A DNA stretch of 64,000 bases, taken from Deinandra increscens subsp. villosa. Taxonomy: Eukaryota > Streptophyta > Magnoliopsida > Asterales > Asteraceae. Each line of letters begins with the position of its first letter. The stretch's first letter is position 1. The translations under genes and the position numbers were made by a program. Under the pieces are notes generated by a model, which was given only the letters and a program-made list of their open reading frames with translations, did not search any database and had not been told where the DNA came from. Where the stretch lies: positions 119,632,957 through 119,696,956 of the forward strand of contig JBCNJP010000007.1 of NCBI GenBank assembly GCA_039602395.1, given 5' to 3'. Below, one piece after another: positions 22,437 through 34,245 of this stretch.

Positions 22437-22747
22437 CAGGGGCGGATCCAGGGAGAAAATTTAGGGGTAGCTTTAAAAAAAATATATTTGTTGGGACAAA
22501 CGGGGTTCGGGGGCAGCGCCCCCGGGAAAAATTTTAGGTAAATAACGGGCTTTTGATCATATTTTCAAGTCAGGATTTAAATAAAAACCATAAATTTTTT
22601 TCAAGGGATAGCGTAAAATATTTTCAGGGGTAGCGAAAAATTCGTTTCAGAGGTAGCGAAATACCGAAAACCAAAAAAATTGCACATCGCAGTAAAAGTT
22701 CAGGGGTAGCGGGCGCTACTCCTGCCCTTCAAGTAACTCCGCCCTTG
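22437..22747. mobile_element. hAT MITE (311 bp)
   Basis: Left end CAGGGGCGGATCC and right end ACTCCGCCCTTG are inverses; the flanks are a perfect 8-bp duplication AATCACAC (22429-22436, 22748-22755). The interior has a GGGGGCAGCGCCCCCG hairpin and repeated GGGGTAGCG words. Non-coding. Confidence 0.9.
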
Positions 22748-23059
22748 AATCACACAACCGACTTTATTTCAATGACTAAATGCAAAAATATACAAATGAC
22801 CTAATTAAACTAAACTAAAATGCAAACACACAAAAATTAATCATTTTAAACTAAATTGAGAAAAGGAATGGATTCACCTGATTTTGAAATCTCAGCGAGA
22901 TCTTCAAGTGTTATGATGATCTTCCAAGTCTATCTCATCAACCTGCAAAACTTAGCAACTTTTGTGCAGAAGCAAGCTTCTCACGGCAATAAACACACAA
23001 TATTTTAAAATTTTATAATTTTTTTTCATCTTTTAAAATTTTATAATTTTTTTCATCTT

Positions 23060-24019
23060 CTAACGAAAGCAGTTGATTCTAATATAATAAAAACAAATTC
23101 CCACTTGTCGCCCACAACGATTCATCTATCCCTTGTATTTGCCATTTATATATATTTGGGTTGGAAGTAATCAAAGATGTAAGCATATGTAATTTGTATG
23201 GTTCAGTTTTGTTATTAGTAAATTATGATTATTAGATCAAGTCTCATTTTATTTTTAAGTTCAGTTGTTATTTCTACTAGCTAGACGTTTTTGGTGTCTA
23301 AATTATTTGGAAGTTGCGATCAAATATTGTTATTGGATATTTCTACTAGACATTTTGTGAAGCCAGTGTGTAATTTATATGCAAGTTGTAGAACTAGTAC
23401 AAGTCGATCATGTCACACTCGAAAGTCTCATCTGCAAGTTGTATAACTAATAGAACTAAGAAAATGCAAGGAGGACTTACCACGTACAAGACACGTTAAA
23501 GATGCATATAATGAAATTAAACAATAAACTGCTAACATGAAATTATATATATTAAGACTGATGGTCGGTATTCCTTGGATGATAAAGCTATTGACCGTTG
23601 CAACATGTACACTCATTTTTATTAACGTTTTCGTATAAGTTTTGTTCAAATCGGAGCACCTCTAAGTTTCTACTTCATTTACTTTCAAGATCGAGCCAGA
23701 TCAAATACGATGTATTTTTAAATATCATTTCATGTTTCTTAATGATGCACCTCCACTTACGAAAGTGGAATTGATACATAAGTAGAAGTTGCAACTGATG
23801 CTACAATAGTGTTGTCTGAACATGGTTTGAGTGCGGTACTACCCAGTCGAGCATTCTCTTAAAGCATAAGTATAAGTTCGAATATGGAGAAGCATATTTC
23901 ATTCATTGTTTCAAATTCTTCTACTTACTATTACTATCTTTATATCATTTGAAAAATACCATTAATTAGATGAAGCAAATTTTGACCCATTTATATTGGG
24001 TTGTGTTTTGATGGGATAT
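23060..24019. repeat. Local repeat family, near-complete unit (copy S2)
   Basis: One A-type half (GTAATCAAAGATGTAAGCATATG, trimmed; GAACTAGTACAAGTCGATCA; GTACAAGACACGTTAAAGATG) runs straight into right-end module X (23680-24019), with no B-type half. It is preceded by a 32-bp duplication of TTTTAAAATTTTATAATTTT (22996-23060). It ends at GATAT, where gypsy-1 LTR sequence begins. Confidence 0.75.
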
Positions 24020-24580
24020 ACCCTTGAATGGCCTCAAGCATACAAAATACCCTAAGCACAATAAGCAGGGACTTGGTCACGAAGCCTCTTGGGTGGAAGG
24101 GCTCCACATGAGAGACAAAAGAAACTAGTTAAGACGGCCACGTATCTAGCCAACAAGAAGTACTACGGCAGCATTGGGACGAGGCGAGCGGCTGATGTGA
24201 TCAGCATCAAAGTACAAGCCAGCTAGGCCAAGATCATCCCAGCCATAGGAAGCTTCTGGGCACGGTATCTGGAGTTGTCAAAGGACGAAGGACCAACTTC
24301 TCGAGCATTAAATGCACTTGTGCGTCTTTGAGTATATATAGAAGGCAAAGGTAAACGGTAGGAGGCGAGTCACTCACTCTCCCACACTTCTTCACTCACT
24401 CTTACCACTCTACAAGGCCCTTCTCTTACTCTCACGCCAGAGCTTGGTCACAAAGACCCTCTTCGGGGCCCTTCGTGTCGAGGCTAACAGTGTTCTTAGT
24501 TTTGCAAGACCGATCATCGTCTATAAACAGTGAAATAGCTCACCAGAAGATACAGCACCCTGGGATTCTGGGACGCAACA
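24020..24580 (+). repeat. Gypsy-1 5' LTR (start uncertain)
   Basis: Runs from the end of repeat module S2 to GGGACGCAACA. Contains a TATA-like GAGTATATATAGAAGG at about 24330 and CT-rich sequence downstream, as expected for U3/R. The true 5' end may be missing: three copies in the window start at the same GATAT junction. Confidence 0.7.
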
Positions 24581-24600
24581 TTGGCGCCATCCGTGGGACC
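24581..24600 (+). other. Primer-binding site of gypsy-1
   Basis: TTGGCGCCATCCGTGGGACC follows the LTR directly. TGGCGCC-type sites are used by Tat/Athila gypsy elements (tRNA-Asp-like). Match beyond TGGCGCC is imperfect. Confidence 0.6.
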
Positions 24601-25128
24601 GACACAACTTGGTCTGTAATCCAAAAAACCTGTTAGTTATGATGGAAGGCGACGACGTAGTAAACTCTCCATTAGGCTTCAAATGCCTGGAGTAATTAAC
24701 GACAGCACCATCGATCTTACTACTGGAAACTTCACCATGTTGTCCGACGCAAGAGAGCTAAAGAGTCAATAAGTAAGGAGAAAGAGAAAAAAGTAGAGAG
24801 GAATGACTCATCACTCCCCAATTTGTCAAGAGCAACAGGGAAACTCTAAAAGCCCAACTCTTACAGTTGGAAAAAGAAGAAAGGAAGGGTGTAATACCTA
24901 AGTCATAATTCGAATATAGCGACGCCTATTTCTCTAACCAGAGGACTTTCGGGAAGATGATAAACACAAGTCATCTCCTAAGGAAGGAGCTCCGCCAGAA
25001 ACCCACCCGGAAGGGATGGGAGACCTACTGAAGAGCTCCTTGATGCGCTTAACCAATAACCTAAGAAGACGAGGGCAAAAGGACTCCTTAATGAAAAAAG
25101 CAAGGAGGCTGAAGTAGAAAAAGATCCT

Positions 25129-25301
25129 ATGGCCATACCTTACCGACCTTCGGACGTAAAGGACACTTCTAAGTTCACAGAGCGAATCTCTGAAGCCCCA
25201 CTACAACAAAAGCTCAGGCTTTCTCCGTCGGTCAGCAAATACGATGGAACACAGGACCCTGAGGACTATCTGCATGCAATACGTGCAGCAGGGGCTGACG
25301 G
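25129..25301 (+). pseudogene. Gypsy-1 gag, N-terminal part
   Basis: The clean frame MAIPYRPSDVKDTSKF... reaches YDGTQDPEDYLHAIRAAGAD, the conserved start of the Retrotrans_gag domain, and is then cut by the insertion at 25302. The sequence upstream (24640-25128) has stops and is decayed gag leader. The frame continues at 45311 as DGAW...PTWCHMF in the same phase after one GACGG copy is removed. Non-functional. Confidence 0.85.
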
Positions 25302-26727
25302 TGTAACCCCCCAATTCTTTATTATTATAGCGGAAGGCTTACGTGGTAGTAATTTATATTAACCTATGGTTTTAGCAGTGTTAAGTGAAACATAATTTAT
25401 ATTAAAACACTTTTCATTTATAAAAATTGGGATATACTAATTATCCCCTAAAGTGTTTACAAAAGATTTGGGATGAATCTATCATCCCATATTTAGGTCC
25501 CGATTACATTCCACCACTACTAAAACATAATATAGACTCAATAGGACGTCACGTAGTCATCCTCGTACCACCAAATCCATATCTCCATGCATCCCATTAG
25601 TTACGTGAAAAATAGTTTAAAACCACAAAGTCAACACTAGGTTGGTGAGTCCACTAACAAAAATGTTTGGTTTCCACTTTATCTTTAGTCCCTTTTATTC
25701 AATTCATGAATCAAAGAGTGAATCCAAATGGAGAATATTTCTGGTTCGTAAACTAGCTAGGTTTACGATGAACAAACTAAACGTAAGCTCTAAATCAAAA
25801 CTAGACCCATATTTGATCGTATTTCTCACCATGTTTCGCGACCAGAGCGACTGATCAGTGAGTACGGATGGTCAACCCCAATAGATCTACCAATACATCT
25901 CACGCTACATTAATGATCTAGAAGGCATTGTTCTAAATTCCAAATTCCAAATTCTACATTAGTATAGGCCTTGCTCATCTTGTTATGAGCGTGCGTTGAC
26001 ACTCACGAATAATTTCATACCCACAATATTCTCAGTCAATCATTCAATTCAAAATGCATATTCATCAATAATAAGTCCAAAACATTTGACAAAATATATC
26101 AATTCAATTTAGGGCATTAGTTAGTGAAACTCACCTTTGCCTTATCGTGCGATTGTGCTTCTAATTGTGTGATTTCGAGTGCCTTGATCCTATTTCCCAT
26201 TAATATCAGATTAGTTATGCAATTTTACTTTAGCTAATGTGGCAAATTCTGAAATTTTAGAATATTCGGGCAAAATGACGGTTTTGCCCTTATTCGACTA
26301 ACTTCGACAAATAAGGCGAAAGAAATTAATCTTTGCTCATGAAATTTCATCCTAAGGCCCATTATAATTAAACTATTAAACTTAATTAACATCATTCCAA
26401 AAAATATAATACTTAATTTCTAATTTTTCTCTATTTTATGCTAAATTACTCGTTTTTACGGCTTTTTGGTGACGGTTTTTATCCAAATTTTCTTCAATAC
26501 TTAAGTTTCCAATTCCACATCTTTTTATATGTTTTCTAAACATTACTAGTATGTTCCAAGTCTTTTAGCCACTGATCTCAATTATTTTTATATTTTATAC
26601 CTTATTTTTACTAATTTACAAATTTTAATGCATAGTTTTATCGTTTTAAGGGTTCGGGTGCCATTTTCACCTAAGTTTTCAATTATTCTTACTTATATTA
26701 GTTGTCTACTGTCTAAAATAGGTCCTC

Positions 26728-27421
26728 AAATTCCTGGGGCGGTTGGAGTATCACGGGGGGGGGGGGGGGGACTGTAACGAATCCGGGTATTTGGAGTTAC
26801 GAAGGTGTGGCTGGAGCGCATATTGTGTTTTCTGGATTGTGCTTTTTGGCAACTATCTGGCATTGGGTATATTGGGATCTAGAAATATTTTCTGTTGCAC
26901 GTACAGGCTAACCCTCTTTGGATTTCCTAAGATCTTTGGAATACATTTATTTCTTGCAGGTGTGGCTTTCTTTGGTTTTGGTGCATTTCATGTAACAGGC
27001 TTGTATGGTCCTGGCATATGGGTGTCCGATCCTTATGGGCTAATAAGAAAAGTACAATCTGTAAATCCATCGTGGGGTGTGGAGGGTTTTGATCCTTTTG
27101 TTCCGGGAGGAATAGCCTCTCATCATATTGCGGCAGGGACTTTGGGCATATTAGCAGGTCTATTCCATCTTAGCGTCCGCCCGCCCCAACGTCTATACAA
27201 AGGATTGCGTATGGGCAATATTGAAACTGTCCTTTCCAGTAGTATCGTTGCTGTGTTTTTTGCAGCTTTTGTTGTTGCCGGAACTATGTGGTATGGTTCA
27301 GCAACTACTCCCATCGAATTGTTTGGGCCTACTCGTTATCAATGGGATCAGGGATACTTCCAACAAGAAATATATAGAAGAGTTAGTGCTGGGTTAGCCG
27401 AAAATCAAATTTTATCAGAAG
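26728..27421 (+). pseudogene. psbB: Nuclear plastid insertion: psbB (CP47) fragment
   Basis: Matches chloroplast psbB, the photosystem II core antenna CP47, over about 230 residues of its middle: GIWSYEGVAGAHIVFSGLCF, GFGAFHVTGLYGPGIWVSDP, VEGFDPFVPGGIASHHIAAG, RPPQRLYKGLRMGNIETVLS and GPTRYQWDQGYFQQEIYRR. Both ends of the plastid gene are missing. A stop (TAA) and a one-base loss near 26920-26935 break the frame, and a run of 16 G at 26755-26770 replaces a short G run. Flanks are unrelated AT-rich LTR sequence. It is a dead nuclear copy (NUPT); photosynthetic function is excluded here. Confidence 0.95.
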
Positions 27422-28306
27422 TTATTATTTCACCAATTTATTTTATTTTTAAGCATTTTTTAGCCATTTTAAGCCCATAATTCTACTTTAATTTACTAAA
27501 TAAATTCCAAAATTTCCAAAATATTTTTCTAACCATTTTCTACTGATTACCAACCTTATGCTACTGATTTAACTTGAATTTTCGGATTTTTGCTATATTT
27601 TTACTTTTTATCCCATTTTAATGCATTAAATATACTAAAAGTTCAATTTAATACATACACACATGGGGGTTCATTTACTCCAAGTTTTTAATACTAGATT
27701 TTGCTACTTTTTGACATAAATATTCCGACCTCAAATTAATTTTTGTAATTTTTATCTATTTTATATAATACTTATACATTTAAGTTAACAATTTACAAAT
27801 ATTACATAATTAGCGTGTACCGCTCGTGTTTCCTCATGACTGACCATTATAGGCGGAATTACTATGAGAAATAGTCACGAGGTTTCATCTTAGTGACAAT
27901 CGTTACCGACCGTGTAGGCCTCATTGACGACCATGAGGCGGTTTTACTACAATTGTAACACCAAGTCATGATTTTATTTAACCTTTTTATTCCAAATTCA
28001 TGTGTATATATATATCTTTATATATATTTCGGATTTTATTAAAAATCCAAGGGTTTCACAACCTAATATCCTTTATACATATCATTTTCATATAACCAAG
28101 ATCAAAGGTTATCAAATTGCTAGAGTAAATCATCATCATATTAACATATATAACACAAAATCCCATAAAATCATAGATTTTAGCTCATGCATGTATCATC
28201 CAACTTACTAGTTTTTATTTTTATCCATGAAACTTGAGTTTTATCCTTGAGATTTCTCATAGATCTTTCTTTAGAAGTCTTTATTTGAAGTTAGATCTTA
28301 CATGCA
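27422..28306. other. Solo-LTR interior, no gene
   Basis: AT-rich sequence of the 25302-45310 solo LTR, including ACCGACCGTGTAGGCC and related words near 27920. Nothing coding is seen. 25302-26727 is likewise non-coding. Confidence 0.5.
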
Positions 28307-28930
28307 TGTTATTGGGCTATACCCCCAAAAGGCCATTCATAAGGGCCTCAAAAACAGAAGGGCTACGAAGAAGCTCTTTCCGAGGCGACGGGCTACATGG
28401 AAGCCCTTGCCCTCGAGGATGGGCCAAGGATGCCACCTCAGTAATCGCCCTGGCGGAAGGGATAATGACAAACTCGGCAAAGGAAATAATCTAGTGGGTG
28501 TAGGGGATCTAGCCGACAAGAAGGACAGGCAAGTACGAGGTAGTACGATGGGACAGGCGATGTGAACGGCATCTTCGCCAGTCCAGCCTGTTTCCTGGCG
28601 CTCGAAGCCCCTGCGACCCCATCAAGCATTTAATGCAAGGAAAGGAGACGTGCGAGGGAGTAATGACCACTTTGCCCTCGAAGACTACTATATAAATGAC
28701 ACTTAGGCGATCGGGTAAATGATCCAAATTCTTTCCAACATTTTCCTTACTCACTTAATTCCTCTCCTTAAACGAAAACTTACTCTCACGCCGGAGTGTT
28801 GTCACGAAGACCCCCTTCGGGGCCCTTCGTGTCAAGGCTAACGGAGCTTCTGTTTTGTAGGGACCTTCACAAGACCCTTCCACGTGTAGCTAACCTCCAA
28901 CAATCCTACCCCGGGATTCCGGAAAATACA
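28307..28930 (+). repeat. 5' LTR of gypsy-2
   Basis: 624 bp from TGTTATTGGGCTATACCC to GGAAAATACA. TATA-like GACTACTATATAAATGAC lies at about 28683. The last ten bases and the following TTGGTCTAGAC differ from the 3' LTR end and from a standard primer site, so this junction is mutated or divergent. Confidence 0.8.
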
Positions 28931-28954
28931 TTGGTCTAGACTTAACTAAAAACA

Positions 28955-30592
28955 ATGGAAGAAAGAGGAGGAGTTCGTGCTCCACCTGGGTTTGAAACAC
29001 CTTGCGTAAAGACGAAAGCCACTACTAGTATGGCTGGAGAACTCTTTTCCTCGGTGGTCAATGTGAAGAAGAAAGGAGGGGAGAACTCTGTGAGTCAAGA
29101 AGGAAGCACCATCATCACAGAATGGATTTCTGAGGCCCCCTGCAGCCAAAGTTAAGGTTGCCTCCCTCGGTGTCTGCTTATGACGGAACTCAGGATCCTG
29201 AGGACCATCTTCATGCCATAAAGGCAGCAGGGACGACAGGGGTTGGAGTATCCCAACATGGTGTCATATGTTCGTCTCCACCCTGGCCGGAAATGCAAGG
29301 TTGTGGTTTGACACCCTTCCCCCAAAAAGCATTGATAGTTATGAGGAGCTCAGAGGGAAGTTCCTCAGGTACTTCAGTCAGCAGAAGAAAACCACCAGAA
29401 ATCCAAACGAGATCCTCCACATAAGAAGAAAATATGACGAAACCCTGGAATGCTTCATGAATAGGTACATCGAAGAAAGCCTGTATATCAGGGATGTCCC
29501 AGAAGTCATGAAGATAAGCGGCTTCATTCAGGGGGTTAGAAACTCCCAGTTGTGCGAAAAATTAGGGGAAGAGTTCCCAAGCTCCTTCGACGATCTGATG
29601 GACAGGGTTCGAGCCTACATAAGGGGAAAGGATACGGGACAAAAAGCCAAGGAGTGGGGGGCTAGAAAAGACAACTCGAGCAGTTATGGCAAAGGAATGG
29701 ACAGAAATGAAGCCCGTTCGAGCGGTGCCCATTTAAGAAGGAACTCGTCAGAAAAGAAGCCCTCCTACTCGCCATATCCGTCAAAAGGAAGTCGCTCATA
29801 TGAATCATTGTCAGGTACGCCACCCCATTTCGATAAATTTACTCCGTTACTCAAATCCCCCAGTGAAATATTTTCCACCGAGAAGGACAGGCTGCCTTTT
29901 GGTAAGCCCCGTCCTAATAGACACGGAAGTAAGGCTCGTCCCGGGGAGTATTGTGATTATCATCGAGGAAATGGGCATGCTACTGATGATTGCATACAAC
30001 TAAGAAAGGAAATAGAAGCTTCCATCAAATCAGGCAAACTATCGTATTTAGTGAAAGAAATCAAAAACCCAGAAAAGCCTAGAGGCAAGGAAGGGCCTCC
30101 GAGGGAAGAGCCCGAGTACATAGACATGGTCAGAAGAAAAATTGGTGAAGAAGAGGCCCCCCAGCGCGTGGTCAGGCACAAATTGTATGACAACGAGAAA
30201 TGGCTTGAAAGATCCATCACTTTCGCGGCTTTAGGGCCCGACGAGGCCCAAGAAGCTCCTCTGAATATCGTTGCTGACATAGCCGGGCATTGGGTGGCCC
30301 GGATCCATGTTGATGGAGGTAGTGGGATGGAGATTATGTATGAGCATTGTTTTGTGAGGATGCGGCCAGAAGTCAGGACGGGGGTTCAAGAAGATTACAC
30401 ACCCTTAATAGGGTTCTCAGGAGAAATGGTCAGTCCCTTAGGGAAGGTAACATTGCCCTTAACCATTGGGGAAGGCTTCACGAAGAGAACAATCGACCTA
30501 ACATGGTCTATAGTAAGAGCCCCGTCAAAATACAACGCCATCCTAGGAAGGCCCGCCATCAAGGCCCTCAGGGCTCTCACATCAACAGCGCA
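28955..30592 (+). pseudogene. Gypsy-2 gag and protease
   Basis: ATG 28955 (MEERGGVRAPPGFETP). Two single-base losses (near 29140 in a C run, and near 29250) move the reading through three frames; the last, 29268-30592, covers most of gag. Visible: YDGTQDPEDHLHAIKAAG, the FSQQKKTTRNP region, RDVPEVMKISGFIQGVRN, a zinc-finger-like CDYHRGNGHATDDC (about 29950), and the aspartic protease centre HVDGGSG with ILGRPAI downstream. The frame is cut at TSTA-H by the CACTA element and resumes in phase at 36795. Confidence 0.9.
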
Positions 30593-32050
30593 CACTACAA
30601 GAAAAGTGACCATTAGGGACTAAAATTTTAGGGACTGAATATTCAGTCCCCGATACAAACTATTTCAGACTGATAGATCAGTTCCTAATGATATTAGAGA
30701 CTGATACGTTTGTGGATCGTGATAGTGACTGGTAATTAGTCCCTAATAATTTGACTGATTATTTAAGACTAAATTTAAGTCACAAATTTCCCTCTAAAAT
30801 AAAATATATTGGAAGGAAAAACTTTGGCTACTGAATTTCAGTCCCAATAAAGGGCCCTAATTAATGGAAAATAGTATAATTATATGAGCAACTGATATTC
30901 AGTCCCTGTTTAACAAGGGACATATTGGAGACTAACATTTAGTTGTTAAGGTTTTTAAACCGTGTCTAATTAGGTACTAATATTCAGTTTTGAATGTGTT
31001 TAATGAAATAAAGAATTTAGTGACTGATTAATAGTGTCTAATTATCTGAATGAAATTATACCAATTTATGAACTCTGTCAAAGACTAAAAATCGGTGTTA
31101 AAGATCTTATAAATGACCTTATTCGGCATACTTACAACAATTAATCACAAAATAGTTGAAACTCAATCATAAATCCAAAAAATGATCATGATGAATGAAA
31201 TTACATGATTATGTCAACAGTGATCCATACCAATCAATGACTATTTAAAATGGTAATATGTAGTGTGTTTTATTAGAAACATAATGAACACTAAATACTA
31301 AATAGTGTTAGATATGAAGTACCTCGCTTCCAGCAATTGCTCTTCACAAATTTAGGCATACTATAAACCCACAAGGGGTGTTGTTTTAGAAATCCATTCC
31401 CAATTTCCCATTTTGTTATACTATTAACCCCATGCCCATGGTAAACCGGTGATTCCTGGTTACAAACCAAATGCCCCTTAAGATGATCAAGAAAAGATCA
31501 TGAAAAATAACATAGCCAATTATTGATAAATATCAAATATCATGATTTATTTTCCCACATGATTATGTCTCTACCAACAACAAACTGTGTACATCAAAAA
31601 CAAGATTTTTTATCTACGGCCCACCCTAATGGCCCAATAGGATCCACAATTCTATGACAAAAATGATATTTAATACTACACAACTACTAAATGGAATCAT
31701 AGAAATTAGAAAGCATAGCATAAGTAATGATTTCTTTGAACGGCCGCATAGAAGTCTAATAGACAAACTAAATTACTTAGAACTGCCCTAAAAAAGTAGT
31801 CCATCATTATGGTGTATGTATGAATGTCATCTGGTATAGAAATAACTAACCTTGTTTAATATTCCCGAATAAAGCATTCACTCTACAAGAATATGGCATA
31901 CGTTCCAATTACGCATTAATGGCTTTTTGTTCTAAGAATACTATAAACAATATACTCCATCCTAGCAGTGTATTATAGATAGCTGTAGATTTGTAACTAT
32001 TAAATTAAAAAAGAGGGGACAAAAATGAAAGACATCGGTTGGGTATGGTC

Positions 32051-32228
32051 TTATTTTGCAGACAAGGACACCATTTTCTTCAATGCCAAGTCACATCGTT
32101 AGCCGTAATTGTCCTTGCGTATCACGCCCCAGCTTCTTTAGACCTCGATATGCAAATGGTGCCTCTTGTAATGTGTCGAATTTCTCCTCTAGCCAATCAC
32201 AATGTTACAACATAGCACTCTCATCCAC
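32051..32228 (-). pseudogene. Captured fragment of a CHUP1-like gene
   Basis: On the minus strand the frame reads VDESAML-stop-HCDWLEEKFD, LQEAPFAYRGLKKL, then after a one-base slip CDLALKKM. This follows the C-terminal region of CHUP1 and related plant proteins (from memory: LVDERAVLKHF.WPE..AD.L.EAAF.Y.DLKKLE...PCE.ALKKM), which link chloroplasts to actin or act in cell-shape control. A lysine codon has become TAA and the frame is shifted, so it is non-coding as it stands. It lies inside the CACTA element in the same orientation as the ATXR5/6 fragment. Confidence 0.6.
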
Positions 32229-32576
32229 CGTATTTAAAATCAAGAACAATAACCACACATAAGAGATATACAACAATCACTACAAAACTTCAAATTTTCA
32301 AATAAAAGAATGGTGAAATAAATAGATTCTAAGAGGTTTTACGCATTATGAACCTATTTTGGGTGCTTCTTACCTACTTGATTCATCCAACCTGTTCCTT
32401 TTTTTTAACAATTTTACTATTACAATCTGACCTACGTGACTTGCCATCTTAACTTGCAGACAGAAAAATACCTAGTTAAACTATTCGAATATAAGTGTTT
32501 CCTCTTAAATTTTCTCCTTGCGAGTAAATGAAGACAAAGGCATGTATACCTGTTTGTGACCGGTTCTTTTTGGCCT

Positions 32577-32807
32577 GGTGTAGTGGCTATTGGTGGTTTC
32601 AACTGAAGATGTACTAAAAGAAAAGTAAAAAAGAGTAAGTACTTACAACTCTAAACAACTTATAATACCATATACGAAGAAATTAATAATCAAAATAAAC
32701 TTAAAGTACCACCTGCAACATGGTAATTGGGCCACCTTGCCATGAGAATACATATCCTCTAGCATCACATCTACTATTGTTTTTAATAAAAACCCCTTCG
32801 TCTCTTC
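32577..32807 (-). other. Exon-like segments of an unidentified gene
   Basis: On the minus strand a 95-bp block (32807-32713) is bounded by TTGCAG and GT. It is open in at least two frames, one containing EETKGFLLKTIVDVMLED. A second block near 32620-32577 begins after TTTTAG with TACATCTTCAG and can join in phase. Splice-like borders and open frames suggest another captured host exon pair, but I do not recognise the protein. Confidence 0.3.
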
Positions 32808-33507
32808 CTGCAATAAGATGGTGTATGAAGAAGGTCAGTCATAATCTCCAAGACAAAGAAATAACAGTATCCTCGCATAAGCAATTTACTACCTCAAAGA
32901 TACACACTTTTCCAGTTCTTGTCATTATAACATAAAAAATATTTACATAGAGCTCCATCTATCATAGAAACTAAATAAGTAAAAGGGAAAAAATATTTAT
33001 ACCCATCTAAACACAACCCATTTAACTTCTCTGTCAATTCAACAAACACTTGGTGTGTAAAGTGTAAACTAAATTAATAGAAAGTCTTTTTAAGAAGGTA
33101 TATCAAAGTATTAATGTCTTTTAATACTAGTTTGTTGAATTACAAATATAATAAAAAAAATTACCTCAGTTCTCTTAGCTCAATCTGTAGAAGTTTTGTT
33201 CCTAGCTTGGTCATAAAAACAAATCCATTACAAAAATTCTGGAACAAACCTAACGAACCTCAATAACATGTAGATCACACTTCAAGAATTTGTAACAAAA
33301 AAGAAGCATAACCCGGGGAAAGCCTCTTCATCCCACGAAGTCTGAAATTTAGGCCAACTGAAAATTCTTAAGACCCAATATATAAATTTCATAAACTGTC
33401 TACAAATGAACTCTTTGGCTCTAAAAAAATTTGTCATGAAAAGGTAACAAAATATAAAATTTTCGGTTAATCATGGGCTTAAAACTACATTAGCATGCCC
33501 GGAGATC

Positions 33508-34001
33508 CTATACGAAATGATGAGTTGGATATTCATGTTCATACCCATTATAATCATAGTATAGCCTCTCACCTTTTGCAATATTGCGGGTAGCAACTAG
33601 AAGGACCCTGCATTCTCCGTTTACATTATATCTCACGCATTTTAGATTTTGCTTCTTCTTTGATTCGCTGCAAAACGGTGAAATACCATATGATTAGCAG
33701 AGAAGAATACATTTCAGTAAATACAATAGTATTTTTGGCAAGCTTACGGAGCAAAGTTATTTAGCCTATTGATAAAACGTGCAATGTTTCCACATTGATC
33801 AGGGCAGACAACAAGACTCTTTGATGGATCTGATGCTAAAAGAAGAGTCATCATGCTTTCACATTCATCATGTTCGCGATTTTTAATGTAATCCACATCA
33901 CCAATGTATTCGGCTATCAATGTCATATCCTTTATAGTACCATCGGCTTCTACAGTATAGTTGTACCAAAACAACCTGTTGTAACGACACTTCATTGGCA
34001 T
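33508..34001 (-). pseudogene. Captured ATXR5/6-like SET-domain fragment
   Basis: Two exons on the minus strand. Exon one (34001-33748) gives TVEADGTIKDMTLIAEYIGD, then DVDYIKNREHDECESMMTLL and GNIARFINRLNN. A GTAAGC...TGCAG intron (33747-33668, 80 bp) is followed by exon two (33667-33508) with KKKQNLKCVRYNVNGECRVL, LVATRNIAKGERLYYDYNGY and EHEYPTHHF ending in TAG. These are the catalytic half and C-terminus of the SET domain of ATXR5/ATXR6, plant H3K27 monomethyltransferases that restrain heterochromatin re-replication. The zinc-finger (PHD) and first SET parts are missing, and a MITE abuts the 5' end. The retained part has no stop or frameshift and intact splice sites, so capture is recent or the fragment has been lightly mutated. 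Confidence 0.88.
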
Positions 34002-34245
34002 TAGAGGTGTCCAAACGGGTGGTCTGGGTAGGTTAACGCTAACGGGTAAAAAAGGGTAGATTTTAGCCTGTGATCCGACCCATGAAAATACTTTTTATCC
34101 ATTTTCGTGAAGCGATTTAAGAGGGTTTAAGCATTTGAGTACACTTTGGATGGCTATCAACCATCTAACCAGTTTGACCCACTAGAAATAAAACACTTCC
34201 CAAAATGACCCATTTATAAGCTAAGGGATAAAATTGACACCTCTT
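34002..34245. mobile_element. hAT-like MITE abutting the SET fragment
   Basis: TAGAGGTGTC at the left and GACACCTCTT at the right are inverse but for the last base. Flanks ATTGGCAT and TTTGGAAT match at 6 of 8 bases. The interior has GGGTAGG/AACGGGT words. It cuts the SET-domain exon at its 5' side. Confidence 0.55.

Noticed and set aside
26743..27480. A 245-codon frame containing much of CP47 as a functional gene
   Set aside because: The first quarter is out of frame, both ends of psbB are absent and the tail runs into AT-rich LTR sequence; it is a nuclear plastid fragment.
28302..28754. Overlapping short frames in the gypsy-2 LTR
   Set aside because: They recur at 43740-44071 as LTR sequence and show no protein signature.
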